From: Fusobacteria bacterium ZRK30 | GTDB lineage: Bacteria; Fusobacteriota; Fusobacteriia; Fusobacteriales; Fusobacteriaceae | DNA length: 64,000 nucleotides | Assembly: GCA_024628785.1 (NCBI GenBank) | Contig: CP102404.1 | Span: 620,001-684,000, forward strand | Direction: 5' to 3' | Translations under genes and position numbers: made by a program | In this document: piece after piece, positions 26,035 to 34,320 of the stretch | Position numbering within the stretch: the stretch's first letter is position 1 | Layout: each line of letters opens with the position of its first letter | The notes under the pieces: model-generated | The model's input: only the letters and a program-made list of their open reading frames with translations | The model's database searches: none | What the model was told of the DNA's origin: nothing

Positions 26035-26064
26035 AAAAAGGCCGGTTTTTTCGGCCTTTTTTTC
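26035..26064. terminator. Bidirectional terminator
   Basis: AAAAAAGGCCG/CGGCCTTTTTTT stem with loop GTTTTTT, between convergent genes. Confidence 0.85.
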
Positions 26065-26071
26065 TTTACTA

Positions 26072-26397
26072 TTATAAATTAAATTTGTAACCAGCCGAAA
26101 GAACAACTCTTCCGTAGTCGTTATCTTCCTTTGCTTTAAATGCTTTAACTTTAGTTTTAGCTTTAGTAACAGCGTACATTAGATCTACAGTAAAGTTCTT
26201 ATACTCTAAACCTCCACCTAAAGCCCAGTATAGACCATCTTCGATATTTGTGTTATATCTATATGTTTTCCCATTAGAACCTCTTTTACCTGTCAAATTA
26301 GATTCACCAAAGTTAAACGAATAACCTAAGTTGGCTTTTAAATATGGCTTAATTTCAGAATTTAAATTAAATTTATATCTTTCTTTAATAAGAAAAT
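26072..26397 (-). pseudogene. C-terminal fragment of an outer-membrane beta-barrel protein
   Basis: The open frame reads IKERYKFNLNSEIKPYLKAN, LGYSFNFG, GLYWALGGGLEYKNFTVDLM and ends AGYKFNL, with the alternating hydrophobic strands and C-terminal aromatic-x-x end typical of porin-like barrels (final strand recognised by BamA). No start codon exists: the frame opens after a TGA inside the end of the MORN gene at 26385. It is therefore an N-terminally truncated remnant of about 107 residues. It indicates a bacterium with an outer membrane. Confidence 0.7.
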
Positions 26398-26762
26398 CTA
26401 GACATCATATTATTGTTAATATATTTCCCATCTTTATAATTTGATTTGGATTTTATTTGTCCGTTTTTATTATAAGAAATCAACTCTCCATGTTTTTTTC
26501 CATCTTTATAATTTGCTTTAAGCTTGATTATTTCACATTTATAATAAGTAATCCATTCCCCATCTTTTTTTCCGTCATTAAAAGTTCCTTTATATATAAT
26601 TTTCCCATTTTCACAATAGGCAATAACTTTGGCATTTGTAAATCTGCTTTTAAAACTTCTTTTAACGTTAGTAGTACTACTTTGTAATTGGTTTTGATTG
26701 ATGAATTTCATATAACTAATTAAAATTACACTAAATGTTAATATTAATATTATTTTTTTCAT
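26385..26762 (-). CDS. MORN-repeat (YwqK-like) exported protein
   Basis: 125 residues: signal anchor MKKIILILTFSVILISYM, then three to four MORN_2 units (YCENGKIIYKGTFNDGKKDG, YKCEIIKLKANYKDGKKHG, YNKNGQIKSKSNYKDGK). GGGAGGGAGA precedes the ATG. The 3' end overlaps the beta-barrel remnant, suggesting a deletion joined the two. Its upstream sequence resembles that of the MORN gene at 13636-14262. Confidence 0.75.
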   Translation of the reverse strand: MKKIILILTFSVILISYMKFINQNQLQSSTTNVKRSFKSRFTNAKVIAYCENGKIIYKGTFNDGKKDGEWITYYKCEIIKLKANYKDGKKHGELISYNKNGQIKSKSNYKDGKYINNNMMSRFSY

Positions 26763-26868
26763 TCTCCCTCCCCCCCTATTTTTATCCCTTTAAAACTGTA
26801 TACCCTTATTTAAGTTTGCCTTTAAATAGTAATAAAATCAAATTTTTAAGATTTTCTCAAAAATAAAA

Positions 26869-26893
26869 GGGCGCTAAATTCATAGCGCCCTTC
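26869..26893 (-). terminator. Hairpin in the gap 26763-27149
   Basis: GGGCGCTA/TAGCGCCC with loop AATTCA; on the minus strand TTTTATTTTT follows. No intact gene lies upstream on that strand; the rest of this 387-base gap shows nothing recognisable. Confidence 0.6.
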
Positions 26894-27149
26894 TAAGACT
26901 GATTTTACTACTTTTTAAAATGGATGTTACAAAAGAGGTAAAAAGGAACATTAAAAACTAACATAACTTTCATTAAATTTTTTGTTTTTATTTTCTAATT
27001 GTTCTTTTTATTTTTTAGAGTACTCTATCACATTTAAATTGTTGTACTAGAACCAAAAAATAGCTTTAGTAGGAAATAAATTAATTTATAGTATATATTC
27101 TTTAATGACACTTTCTATGATTAATATGATATAAAAAAGGAGGCGATGT

Positions 27150-27587
27150 ATGAAAAAAATTATTTTTATATTTTTTATTTTATTTTTGACATCATTTAGT
27201 TCTCCAAGAGATAATTTAAATTTTATGAGTACATTTAAAGAACGATACGAAGTAAAGAAGAAGGTAGAATTTTACAAAGATAGAATGAATAAAATAGAGA
27301 AATCAAGGGAGCTTGCCCTTACAGAAGAAGAAATTAAAAACCTGGATAAGAGATATGTTCAGGCTCAAGAAGAGATAAAATTAGGGGAAATGACAATTAA
27401 TAAAATCGATAAAAGAAGTGGTTTTATGGCTAAGAGTGTAGTTTATCCCTTAATGGACGCCTGGATAGATATCTATGATGTGACTGATAAAGAGGATATA
27501 ACATCTAGAAATACAATAGTTAGAAATTTATTATTATTAATACTAACATTTATAATTATAATGAGATTTATATTAAAGAAAATTTAA
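27150..27587 (+). CDS. Hypothetical membrane-linked coiled-coil protein
   Basis: 145 residues: signal peptide (MKKIIFIFFILFLTSFSS), a charged coiled-coil region (residues 28-90) and a C-terminal transmembrane helix (NLLLLILTFIIIMRFILKK). The central part is therefore probably periplasmic. AAGGAGGCGATGT precedes the ATG. Terminator follows. It lies just outside the left end of the main prophage; no family recognised. Confidence 0.65.
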   Translation: MKKIIFIFFILFLTSFSSPRDNLNFMSTFKERYEVKKKVEFYKDRMNKIEKSRELALTEEEIKNLDKRYVQAQEEIKLGEMTINKIDKRSGFMAKSVVYPLMDAWIDIYDVTDKEDITSRNTIVRNLLLLILTFIIIMRFILKKI

Positions 27588-27597
27588 AAAACTACAA

Positions 27598-27633
27598 TTA
27601 AAAGGACGCTAATTTTTTTTAGCGTCCTTTTAA
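27598..27633. terminator. Bidirectional terminator
   Basis: AAAAGGACGCTAA/TTAGCGTCCTTTT with loop of six T, between convergent genes. Confidence 0.85.
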
Positions 27634-27679
27634 GTCCAATTTTATTGATTTTTATTTTGAAGGTCACAAAAAAAATTAT

Positions 27680-28147
27680 TTACTCTTTTTTTTCGTAATG
27701 AAGAGTTCCCACACCTGCATCTATTAAATCGGAGGCGAATCCACCATCAGTTGCCAGGAGCCCAAGGTAATTCTTTTTATGCCATAATGTTAGCATTCCA
27801 AAATTATCCACTTTCTGCGGTTCAGATTTTTCAAATATGATTATTCCTTTTGGTAACTCATCTAAAACTCCCCAAATCATACCAGCACCAAATTCTTCTT
27901 TGGCACCTACTTCTAAAAAGCTAATATGAAAATGTTGATAATCTTTAGGATCCTTATCTTTTTCGACAGCAACTCCTTTAATATGAAGATATGCAACGAA
28001 CTCTCCACCTTCGTATAGACGAGCTCTAATAACGTATTTATGTCCCTCTTCGTAGGCTAGGTCACACAATTCCTTAAATGATTCGTCGGTATTAATCCCA
28101 CCTGTAGATACAATTTTATCTTGTAGTTTCTTACTGATTGTTGACAT
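27680..28147 (-). CDS. Hypothetical protein at the left end of the prophage
   Basis: 155 residues, MSTISKKLQDKIVSTGGINT..., acidic, mixed alpha/beta, no signal peptide or membrane segment. AAAAAGGAGGTATTTGT precedes the ATG. It lies beyond the late-operon terminator at 28234, so it is expressed separately (moron-like position). Relic B has a different gene (17887-18186) at this place. No function assigned. Confidence 0.6.
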   Translation of the reverse strand: MSTISKKLQDKIVSTGGINTDESFKELCDLAYEEGHKYVIRARLYEGGEFVAYLHIKGVAVEKDKDPKDYQHFHISFLEVGAKEEFGAGMIWGVLDELPKGIIIFEKSEPQKVDNFGMLTLWHKKNYLGLLATDGGFASDLIDAGVGTLHYEKKE

Positions 28148-28233
28148 ACAAATACCTCCTTTTTTTATTTCATTAAACTGTTTATATATTTTAAATACTC
28201 TTTTTTACTTTTGTTTCCTTTTTTTATAAAAAA

Positions 28234-28257
28234 AGGAGAGGATTTAATCCTCTCCTA
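28234..28257 (-). terminator. Terminator of the phage late operon
   Basis: GGAGAGGATT/AATCCTCTCC hairpin, followed on the minus strand by T7, directly after the lysozyme gene. Confidence 0.85.
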
Positions 28258-28287
28258 AAAACAATTCCCTTATCGATCTAGCTCTCC

Positions 28288-28788
28288 TTATAGTTCTCTA
28301 AACGTTTCCCGGTAATTTTTAGGTACAACTTTTACAATTGGATCTGGCCAACTGCAGAATAAATTTCTTTCTGACATCCTTCTTCTTAGTAAACCTTTGG
28401 ATCTTTTTCCTGCTGCCTTGGACCATAGGTTAAAGATCCGGCATGCGCCTATAAAGTTTCTGCCATTGACCAGTTTTACTATGTCAGACCTCCTAAAACT
28501 GGATCCTCCAATGTTGTAGCAGAGAGACACTAAAGCATCATATTGATTTTGATTTATATAGTCTAATTTTATTACTTCTTTTACTACATTTTCATAAATT
28601 CTTAATTGTTTTATCAGTTCTTTGTCTGCTTCTTCTAAGGTCATAATATCCCCTTTTTTGACTTTTATCCCATTGATTTGAGTAAATCCCCATCCAATAG
28701 TTCAAACGTCTGCAGGGCATTTATATGCCTTTATTTCGTAACTCTCGAAATGTTTTAAAAGATCTATTCCTTGTGTAGATATTTTCAT
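28288..28788 (-). pseudogene. Phage lysozyme (GH24) interrupted by one in-frame TGA
   Basis: Endolysin cleaving peptidoglycan glycan strands. The full frame is 166 codons: MKISTQGIDLLKHFESYEIK with catalytic Glu15, CPADV-TGA-TIGWGF, then RRSDIVKLVNGRNFIGACRI and RRMSERNLF. In this family the position is Trp (GVWTIG), so TGG has become TGA at codon 29 (28702-28704). Everything else is intact, which suggests a recent loss; only an N-terminally truncated 118-residue protein without the Glu could be made from the next ATG. AGGAGGTAACC precedes the start. The last gene of the late operon. Confidence 0.8.
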
Positions 28789-28790
28789 GG

Positions 28791-29045
28791 TTACCTCCTA
28801 TCTTTCAATAAATCAATAGCTATCTTTATATGTTCAAGAAGGCTTTTATGGTCTTCTTGATGATTCTTTACATATGTTTTAAAATCACTTTTATCTACTT
28901 TTTTATCATCAAGAAATCTCTCCATAGTCCTGATTTCAGTTTTAATTTTTCCTTGTTCTCTCCAAAGGTAGATAGTAAATAGAATAATGATGACAATTAA
29001 TCCTTTTAATGGATCTTCCAGCACTAAATTAAATAATGGAATCAT
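28791..29045 (-). CDS. Small membrane protein, holin/spanin-like position
   Basis: 84 residues: one N-terminal transmembrane helix (GLIVIIILFTIYLW, about residues 15-28), then a charged coiled-coil tail (RTMERFLDDKKVDKSDF...). Position between tail fibre genes and lysozyme fits a holin or lysis accessory protein. I start at MIPLFNLV, with AGGAGG 5 bases upstream. The lysozyme ribosome site overlaps its end. Confidence 0.65.
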   Translation of the reverse strand: MIPLFNLVLEDPLKGLIVIIILFTIYLWREQGKIKTEIRTMERFLDDKKVDKSDFKTYVKNHQEDHKSLLEHIKIAIDLLKDRR

Positions 29046-29054
29046 CTGCACCTC

Positions 29055-29642
29055 CTAATTGTAGTAGTAATTAATTCGATCTGATCTCTTAGGAAACATA
29101 TCTTCTATTGAGATATTTATATTGGTATAGTTCCCTGGAACATCTTTCCAGGCTTTATGCCATACTTTTATATCGGCACTTTCATCTTCAGTTAATGGCT
29201 CCTCTATTCCCATAAATATATTATTGGCTAATTTATGATAGGCAGCATATTCTTTTTCCCTTTGAGCCCTGGCCTTTTCCTTCTCACTTTCCAGAGTAAT
29301 CTCCCCTTCAGTAATATAGTCTTGCCTGGTTTTATCTACTATTTGATCATCTACAACCTTTTGAGAGTAACTATCATATAAAACTATCTTTCCATTCATA
29401 AGAACTTCCCCATCATTTAAGACCCTGTCTCCTCTTTCCAGTTTTTCTTCTTCAGTGGCTTCCCTTATAGAATCAGTTTTTTCTAGGTAGGTAATGAAGT
29501 GAGGAAGATCAACCCCATAAAATTCCACTGCATTCCCTTCAAAATATTCCTTATAGTTTTCAATTTTTGTTTCTGAAACTTCATACACTAAAGAGACACC
29601 CTCTTTTGCCTTTTCTCTATCAAGATATATGTAATTTTTCAT
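29055..29642 (-). CDS. Putative tail-fibre assembly protein
   Basis: 195 residues, directly downstream of the tail fibre gene with its ATG overlapping the fibre stop codon. Acidic, with a helical middle (LESEKEKARAQREKEYAAYH) and a Trp-containing end; the AxRxxAYxxxxDPLxxEA-like layout resembles fibre chaperones such as P2 gpG/lambda Tfa. GGAGGAC precedes the chosen ATG. Role inferred mainly from position. Confidence 0.6.
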   Translation of the reverse strand: MKNYIYLDREKAKEGVSLVYEVSETKIENYKEYFEGNAVEFYGVDLPHFITYLEKTDSIREATEEEKLERGDRVLNDGEVLMNGKIVLYDSYSQKVVDDQIVDKTRQDYITEGEITLESEKEKARAQREKEYAAYHKLANNIFMGIEEPLTEDESADIKVWHKAWKDVPGNYTNINISIEDMFPKRSDRINYYYN

Positions 29643-30835
29643 TATGCTGTCCTCCTCCAAATATTAACTACTCTATATGGGTTCATGATATTAAATGCTG
29701 ATCCACTTCCACTGCTTCCTGTAGTCCCAAAAATTGTATGGCTATGGTTACCTGTTGTAGAAGTATTAGGATTTTGATAATTTGTATACGGGCTTGATCC
29801 GCCTGTATTTTGTCCGCCTGCAGAAGATATTTTACCACTATAAGTATAGCTTCCCGAGTTACCTATATGACCAATATTACCTCCTCCTCTATGATAACTG
29901 TTACTGTCATTTCTTCCTGTAACAACATTATGAGTATGTGCTGGCTGTGTATGGGCATGGTTATCTACTCTGTGCCTGTGATTTCCACCTTTATGATAAT
30001 GATTCCCGGTAGTATTGGTAGTCCCGTAAAACCCGTGGGTATGGGCTGCCATATTAGCCAGTGTCAGTGCGACTGTTGATCTTCCCCCTTCTGTTCCTAA
30101 AGCATAACCATTAGAAGTACCCAACAGCACCCGGCCTTCCAATTTTGTCCATGTGGTCCCTGTCCACTTAGTTGCAGGATTAGAGGTAGATTCCGTTATC
30201 CAGTAATCTCCTACATCATATTTACATTCTACGGCTTTATCATAAGCTACTTTGACTGCTTTACTGGTAGCCAATGTATTTGAATCATCTGAGTTTACTG
30301 CATCGCTCTTATTTTTATTGAATCCATCGTTTTTAGTAAACTTATCTTCCTTAGTTGCAAGTCCATCTACAAGATCTTTTATAGTTGCATAGACGTTACT
30401 CTGGTCTATAACTGCATTGATAGTTGAAGCATTTGATATATAGGTGATAATATCTTCTACTCTCTCTAATGCTCCGCTGGATTCCCTTGGAATAAGATCC
30501 GGAGCAGCTGTATCACAATAGGAATATAGCACCTCTATACCGTCTTCACCCCTGGCAAAGATCCCTATTTCTCTCAAATAAGTGTCTTCAGTTATCCCCT
30601 TATTATTAAAGGCTACCCTTACCCTGTAATTACCTGCTTCTAAAACTGTTGTACTTGTAATACTTAAAGTTTTAAAAGTTTCTATAAGGGAGGTTAAATC
30701 TTCTTTATTTGTTTCTTCAGGAATAATCCCTTTTCCTATTTCTGCCTTGGTTATAGTGATAACCTCACCTAATATAGCTCGGGCTAATAGTTCTTTACCT
30801 TTATTTGTAAGTATTGTTCCTGTATATTTAGCCAT
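29642..30835 (-). CDS. Tail fibre / collar protein
   Basis: 397 residues. The N-terminal 150 residues (MAKYTGTILTNKGKELLARA... YLREIGIFARGEDGIEVLYS) match the phage tail-collar/fibre N-terminal domain that attaches to the baseplate. The C-terminal 170 residues are rich in Gly, His, Asn and Thr (NHYHKGGNHRHRVDNHAHTQ) and end FNIMNPYRVVNIWRRTA, as in Mu- and P2-like fibres that fold as metal-binding trimers and bind the host. Overlaps the gpI gene by 8 bases. Confidence 0.85.
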   Translation of the reverse strand: MAKYTGTILTNKGKELLARAILGEVITITKAEIGKGIIPEETNKEDLTSLIETFKTLSITSTTVLEAGNYRVRVAFNNKGITEDTYLREIGIFARGEDGIEVLYSYCDTAAPDLIPRESSGALERVEDIITYISNASTINAVIDQSNVYATIKDLVDGLATKEDKFTKNDGFNKNKSDAVNSDDSNTLATSKAVKVAYDKAVECKYDVGDYWITESTSNPATKWTGTTWTKLEGRVLLGTSNGYALGTEGGRSTVALTLANMAAHTHGFYGTTNTTGNHYHKGGNHRHRVDNHAHTQPAHTHNVVTGRNDSNSYHRGGGNIGHIGNSGSYTYSGKISSAGGQNTGGSSPYTNYQNPNTSTTGNHSHTIFGTTGSSGSGSAFNIMNPYRVVNIWRRTA

Positions 30836-31433
30836 CTATTCCTCCTAAATATTCTTCAAAATTCGAAGCTGTATTGGGATCTAATGGGATCTCCTCAAAA
30901 ATAGATGAATGATATAGTGCAGAATAGTAGTTTATTCCTTCCCACTGGCTGCTGACTATTATCCCATCTAAAGAACTTCTCTCATTTTTTGTTCTATTAA
31001 TTGATTTATATAACTCTTCTAATTTTTCACCTGTTGGTGCAGTATCTCCTACAACTTTAAAATGGTATGGATCTCCACCATATTGATACCATTCCAGTAG
31101 TTCAAAATCACCATGGATATCTTTAATTGTTTTCTCTACTGCATACCTGGTTCCCTTGGTTTTTCTGACAATATATGCAGTTTCAACTAAACTAGGTTTA
31201 ATGTCTTTAGATAGTGTCTGTTCATAACCTTCAACTCTCCATTGATAAGCTAGTTCATCTAGGATAGGCTCATCCAATACCTTAAAATCACCATAGAGAA
31301 AAAGACTCTTTTCCCTGGTGTTAATCAGATCTAATTCTTCCTGGATAACCTGGATTAAAAGCTTTATCTCTTTATCTCCCTGAAGAAAATTAGGAAGAAG
31401 TCTCAGAATTGAAATATCATCTATTCTAATCAT
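30828..31433 (-). CDS. Tail protein I (P2 gpI-like)
   Basis: 201 residues. Baseplate wedge component. Recognised by ILRLLPNFLQGDKEIKLL at the N-terminus, the DEPILDELAYQWRVEGY segment and the VRKTKGTRYAVEKTI region typical of the family. Overlaps gpJ (8 bases) and fibre (8 bases), showing tight translational coupling. Confidence 0.88.
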   Translation of the reverse strand: MIRIDDISILRLLPNFLQGDKEIKLLIQVIQEELDLINTREKSLFLYGDFKVLDEPILDELAYQWRVEGYEQTLSKDIKPSLVETAYIVRKTKGTRYAVEKTIKDIHGDFELLEWYQYGGDPYHFKVVGDTAPTGEKLEELYKSINRTKNERSSLDGIIVSSQWEGINYYSALYHSSIFEEIPLDPNTASNFEEYLGGIDG

Positions 31434-32523
31434 CTTCTACTCCTCCATATCTGATATTTAAATTTATTTCCTTGGCCACTTCAAATGAGTTAACAATTTT
31501 AAAAGTTGGAGATACAACAGTAACTCTTTTAGCTCCTGCGCTTCTTACTAGATAGACTAACTCAGTAGGAGTTATATCTCTTTTTAGAGCTCCTTTCTGC
31601 CAGGTTACATACTCGCTAACTGCCTTATTAATCTGGTCCTGGATCTCGTTTACTAACCCTATATTTTGATTGGAGATATAGTAAGTAAAATCAATATCAT
31701 AGTTTATTTGTGCAGGCTTATTCACTACTAGATTATCTGTTAAAGGTCTTCTCTTATCTGCATTACAGATAGCAAAAACATCTTGGAGGACACTATCAGT
31801 AGGAAGTTCTCCTCCCTTCATTAGAGGGGTTATCCGGACTGTTCCAGGATCAGTCATCTCTACATTTACATCTATGATTTCCTGATTAGCAGTTTTGGCC
31901 CAATAGATATACCCATCTCCTGGACCTGCAGTTGAAAATTTACTTGGAGCAGTTCGGATCCTTTCTTTTAAACTTTCATCTGATTCTATCTCAGCTCCTC
32001 CCTGGGATATTTCCATATTTATTACCGATTTAAAAAACGGGAAAGGATCAACTATTTTATTAATTTCTCCCGGGAGATACCCGTTTCCGACTATCCCCTC
32101 TTCAGTACAAATAGCAATAACTTCTTTAATAGTTTCTCCCGGTTTAAATTCAAAATATGGTGTTAAAAAATACATATTATTCCCCGGTGTAACTCTTACC
32201 GGATTAACTCCTAAAAGATGCTCCTTTGCTTCTTCTATCTCAAATTTTAAGAGCACGCTTGCTTTTTTAGCACCTAACCTTTCTGTGTCTGTAAAGGCTC
32301 CCATCTCAGTGGCATAGTCTCCCTTTGTATACCTGAGTAAATTCATTTTAAGTCCTTCATTGGTGGTTTCATTTCTGATAAATAAAGAATAAGCAACTGT
32401 CTGCAGTAGCCATCTTCTTTCATCTGCTAACCCTAGTGAAACACCACTTAATTCTTCATATTTTTTAACCATCCTTCCGAGGATCTCTTCTGAACTTTCA
32501 TTATGTATATTTAAATCATTCAA
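31426..32523 (-). CDS. Baseplate protein J
   Basis: 365 residues, baseplate J family (P2 gpJ), outer edge of the contractile baseplate. Characteristic LLRYTKGDYATEMGAFTDTE... and GGAEIESDESLKERIRTAPS, SKFSTAGPGDGYIYWAKTA, then the C-terminal TPTELVYLVRSAGAKRVTVV. Collinear with gpW upstream and gpI downstream as in P2. Confidence 0.93.
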   Translation of the reverse strand: MNDLNIHNESSEEILGRMVKKYEELSGVSLGLADERRWLLQTVAYSLFIRNETTNEGLKMNLLRYTKGDYATEMGAFTDTERLGAKKASVLLKFEIEEAKEHLLGVNPVRVTPGNNMYFLTPYFEFKPGETIKEVIAICTEEGIVGNGYLPGEINKIVDPFPFFKSVINMEISQGGAEIESDESLKERIRTAPSKFSTAGPGDGYIYWAKTANQEIIDVNVEMTDPGTVRITPLMKGGELPTDSVLQDVFAICNADKRRPLTDNLVVNKPAQINYDIDFTYYISNQNIGLVNEIQDQINKAVSEYVTWQKGALKRDITPTELVYLVRSAGAKRVTVVSPTFKIVNSFEVAKEINLNIRYGGVEDD

Positions 32524-32815
32524 TAATACTCACCTCCATGATGGGCTTTAAAGTCCCCCTTTGATGATCTGTTATATATTCAATCTTATGTATCTTTAAT
32601 CTAGGTTCATATTTCTTAAACTGTGTTTGTATATTCATCAAGGCAGCACTCCTATTCAGAGGTGAATCAACTATATTTCCATCTATTCCAACACCCCTGG
32701 CTAGGATAACTTCTCCTATGACTACAGAAAGGATATTTCTTCCATTTTGAAGGATCCTATCTATTCCGGCAGCTTTAAAATTAACCTTATTTTGCGGCTC
32801 TAATTTATAGATCAT
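32516..32815 (-). CDS. Baseplate protein W (gp25-like)
   Basis: 99 residues. GPW/gp25 family; nucleates sheath attachment to the baseplate. Visible family text: ILSVVIGEVILARGVGID, SPLNRSAALMNIQTQFKKYE, EPRLKIHKI. ATG overlaps the stop of gpU region; stop overlaps gpJ start by 8 bases. Confidence 0.88.
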   Translation of the reverse strand: MIYKLEPQNKVNFKAAGIDRILQNGRNILSVVIGEVILARGVGIDGNIVDSPLNRSAALMNIQTQFKKYEPRLKIHKIEYITDHQRGTLKPIMEVSIIE

Positions 32816-33324
32816 TAACCTTCACCTCTCTCTATCATTCCCTGGTTAAACCCTTGAGGGACAATTTTTTTCTTAGTAGCCTTTTTAGGTTTAATAACTA
32901 TATCTGTATTTTTGTATATCAGTTCCACATATTCTTCCAAAGTAAGGGAGATATCTATTTTTCTAATCTTCCCGCCATTGGTTATATACTCATATCCTGC
33001 ATCATAGGAAGTGATGACATACTGGCCGGCTCCTATAGGCTTATTCCCCAGACTAAAATCTAGTGTTTCACCGGTATTTTTATATAGATCTAATTTCTTA
33101 AGCAGTTCCTGTGGATCTACTCCAAAGTCACTCCTAAGAGTCATTTTAAAAGTAAGAACATCTGTTTTTAGATCTATAAATTCCAGAGCAGGTTTTTGTC
33201 CTTTCCGGTTATGTTTCTCATAATTAGCACCACCACTTAACTTTAAGTTGGTAAAGTTTAATATTTTCTTATTCTTCCCATCAAAGGAGACTTCAAAGGG
33301 GATATATCCTAAATTTCCTATCAT
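32815..33324 (-). CDS. Tail protein U (P2 gpU-like)
   Basis: 169 residues. MIGNLGYIPFEVSFDGKNKK... with the GGANYEKHNRKGQKPALEFI segment matches phage tail protein U, a tail terminator-like or inner tail component. AGTGAGGTGAAGAATA precedes the ATG. The operon is interrupted upstream by a 400-bp gap that holds plus-strand RNA units. Confidence 0.85.
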   Translation of the reverse strand: MIGNLGYIPFEVSFDGKNKKILNFTNLKLSGGANYEKHNRKGQKPALEFIDLKTDVLTFKMTLRSDFGVDPQELLKKLDLYKNTGETLDFSLGNKPIGAGQYVITSYDAGYEYITNGGKIRKIDISLTLEEYVELIYKNTDIVIKPKKATKKKIVPQGFNQGMIERGEG

Positions 33325-33369
33325 TATTCTTCACCTCACTTAAAGTTTTCTAAAATATAAGTTATCAAT

Positions 33370-33461
33370 TTGACTTTTGGAGCGTTAAAAGATACTATAA
33401 TTAGGCAATCAATGCCTCAAATTGTTTTGCATAAAACAGGAATTTTTTCCTGTTTTTTTTT
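33370..33461 (+). ncRNA. Small RNA unit R1-i
   Basis: TTGACT 33370-33375, spacer 17, TACTAT 33393-33398. The body begins about 33404 with hairpin AGGCA/TGCCT (loop ATCAA); terminator AACAGG/CCTGTT with T9. About 60 nt transcript, antisense in direction to the late operon but lying in a gap between gpU and gpV. Homologue in relic A at 14549-14643. Confidence 0.7.
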
Positions 33462-33467
33462 ATTTAA

Positions 33468-33570
33468 TTGACTTTTTAAAATTTATGAGGAATACTCTTA
33501 TTGAACTCCTAGTTCTCAGAGTTTAAACGTTCCTTTAAAGTAGTCCTGACTTTCATAGCCAGGGCTTTTT
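33468..33570 (+). ncRNA. Small RNA unit R1-ii
   Basis: TTGACT 33468-33473, spacer 17 (contains TTTATGAGG), AATACT 33491-33496. Body hairpin AACTC/GAGTT around TCTC; terminator AGTCCTG/CAGGGCT with T5. Head-to-tail with R1-i. Confidence 0.65.
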
Positions 33571-33597
33571 AATTTCTTAGTTTATTATAAAAAAAAT

Positions 33598-33715
33598 TTG
33601 CTTTTTCTTAATTTATGAGGGATACTTCAAGTAATTAGATTTCTCCGAATTTAATTAGGACGTATATACCCTTTGTAAGAGCCTTAATTTCCTAGAGTTA
33701 AGGCTCTTACTATGT
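33598..33715 (+). ncRNA. Small RNA unit R1-iii
   Basis: TTGCTT 33598-33603, spacer 17 (TTTATGAGG again), GATACT 33621-33626. Body hairpin TAATTA-ATT/AAT-TAATTA; final stem GTAAGAGCCTTAA/TTAAGGCTCTTAC (33675-33710) lacks a long T run, so termination is less certain. Homologue in relic B at 18666-18776. Confidence 0.6.
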
Positions 33716-33723
33716 AAAAAAGA

Positions 33724-34320
33724 CTATATTGGTGCTGTAGTTGGTCTATTTTCCGCATCTTTATGCTTATGGAGATCTACATCTCCTTTAGGAGTAGTAA
33801 GTTTAGTTACTCCTACTTCTTCAGCTGTGACATTTTTAGCAGTTGTTATTGCATCTATATTTAATGAAGTTCCTGCAATAGAAGTAGCTTTTGAATTAAT
33901 AGTTAGTTTATCTGTAGTCATCACTATATTTTTAGAAGATATATTTACGTTATTGGCACTTTTTATATCTATATCTCCTACACAATCAACTTCAAGTAGA
34001 TGTGTTTCAAAGTTATATTTGACCTTAGTTCCATCAGGAAAGATAATATATTTCATCTTCCCGGAATCTTTAGGAAGATTCTTTTCCGTTGAGTAACTCC
34101 CTAAAATAAAGCCTACATCAGGTGCATTAGGTAAGAATACACAAATTACATCTTCTTTTAGACTGGGCATTGAATAATTTTTCTCTCTATTTGTATGGTC
34201 CATTAAAACTTTTAAAGGTTTAGATATCTCTCCAGGAGTATCATCAAATTCTACTCTTGCTGTAGCTGTCTTATAATTTATAGAGGATACCTTTCCAGTT
34301 CTTAAAAACCTAAACTCCAT
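33724..34320 (-). CDS. Baseplate assembly protein V (tail spike)
   Basis: 198 residues. MEFRFLRTGKVSSINYKTATARVEFDD is the typical OB-fold start of gpV/Gp45; the middle SANNVNISSKNIVMTTDKLT repeats give the beta-helix, and the C-terminal HLHKHKD-like DLHKHKDAENRP corresponds to the HxH tip that holds iron. Penetrates the host outer membrane. Follows gpD by overlap of one base. Confidence 0.9.
   Translation of the reverse strand: MEFRFLRTGKVSSINYKTATARVEFDDTPGEISKPLKVLMDHTNREKNYSMPSLKEDVICVFLPNAPDVGFILGSYSTEKNLPKDSGKMKYIIFPDGTKVKYNFETHLLEVDCVGDIDIKSANNVNISSKNIVMTTDKLTINSKATSIAGTSLNIDAITTAKNVTAEEVGVTKLTTPKGDVDLHKHKDAENRPTTAPI

Noticed and set aside
29810-30079. Plus-strand frames opposite phage genes (here, opposite the tail fibre) as genes
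   Set aside because: They mirror the codons of the real minus-strand genes, lack ribosome sites and have no family-like text.
33370-33715. CRISPR array or repeat cassette interpretation of the tandem units
   Set aside because: Units are not separated by uniform repeats, have promoters and terminators, and no cas genes are present.
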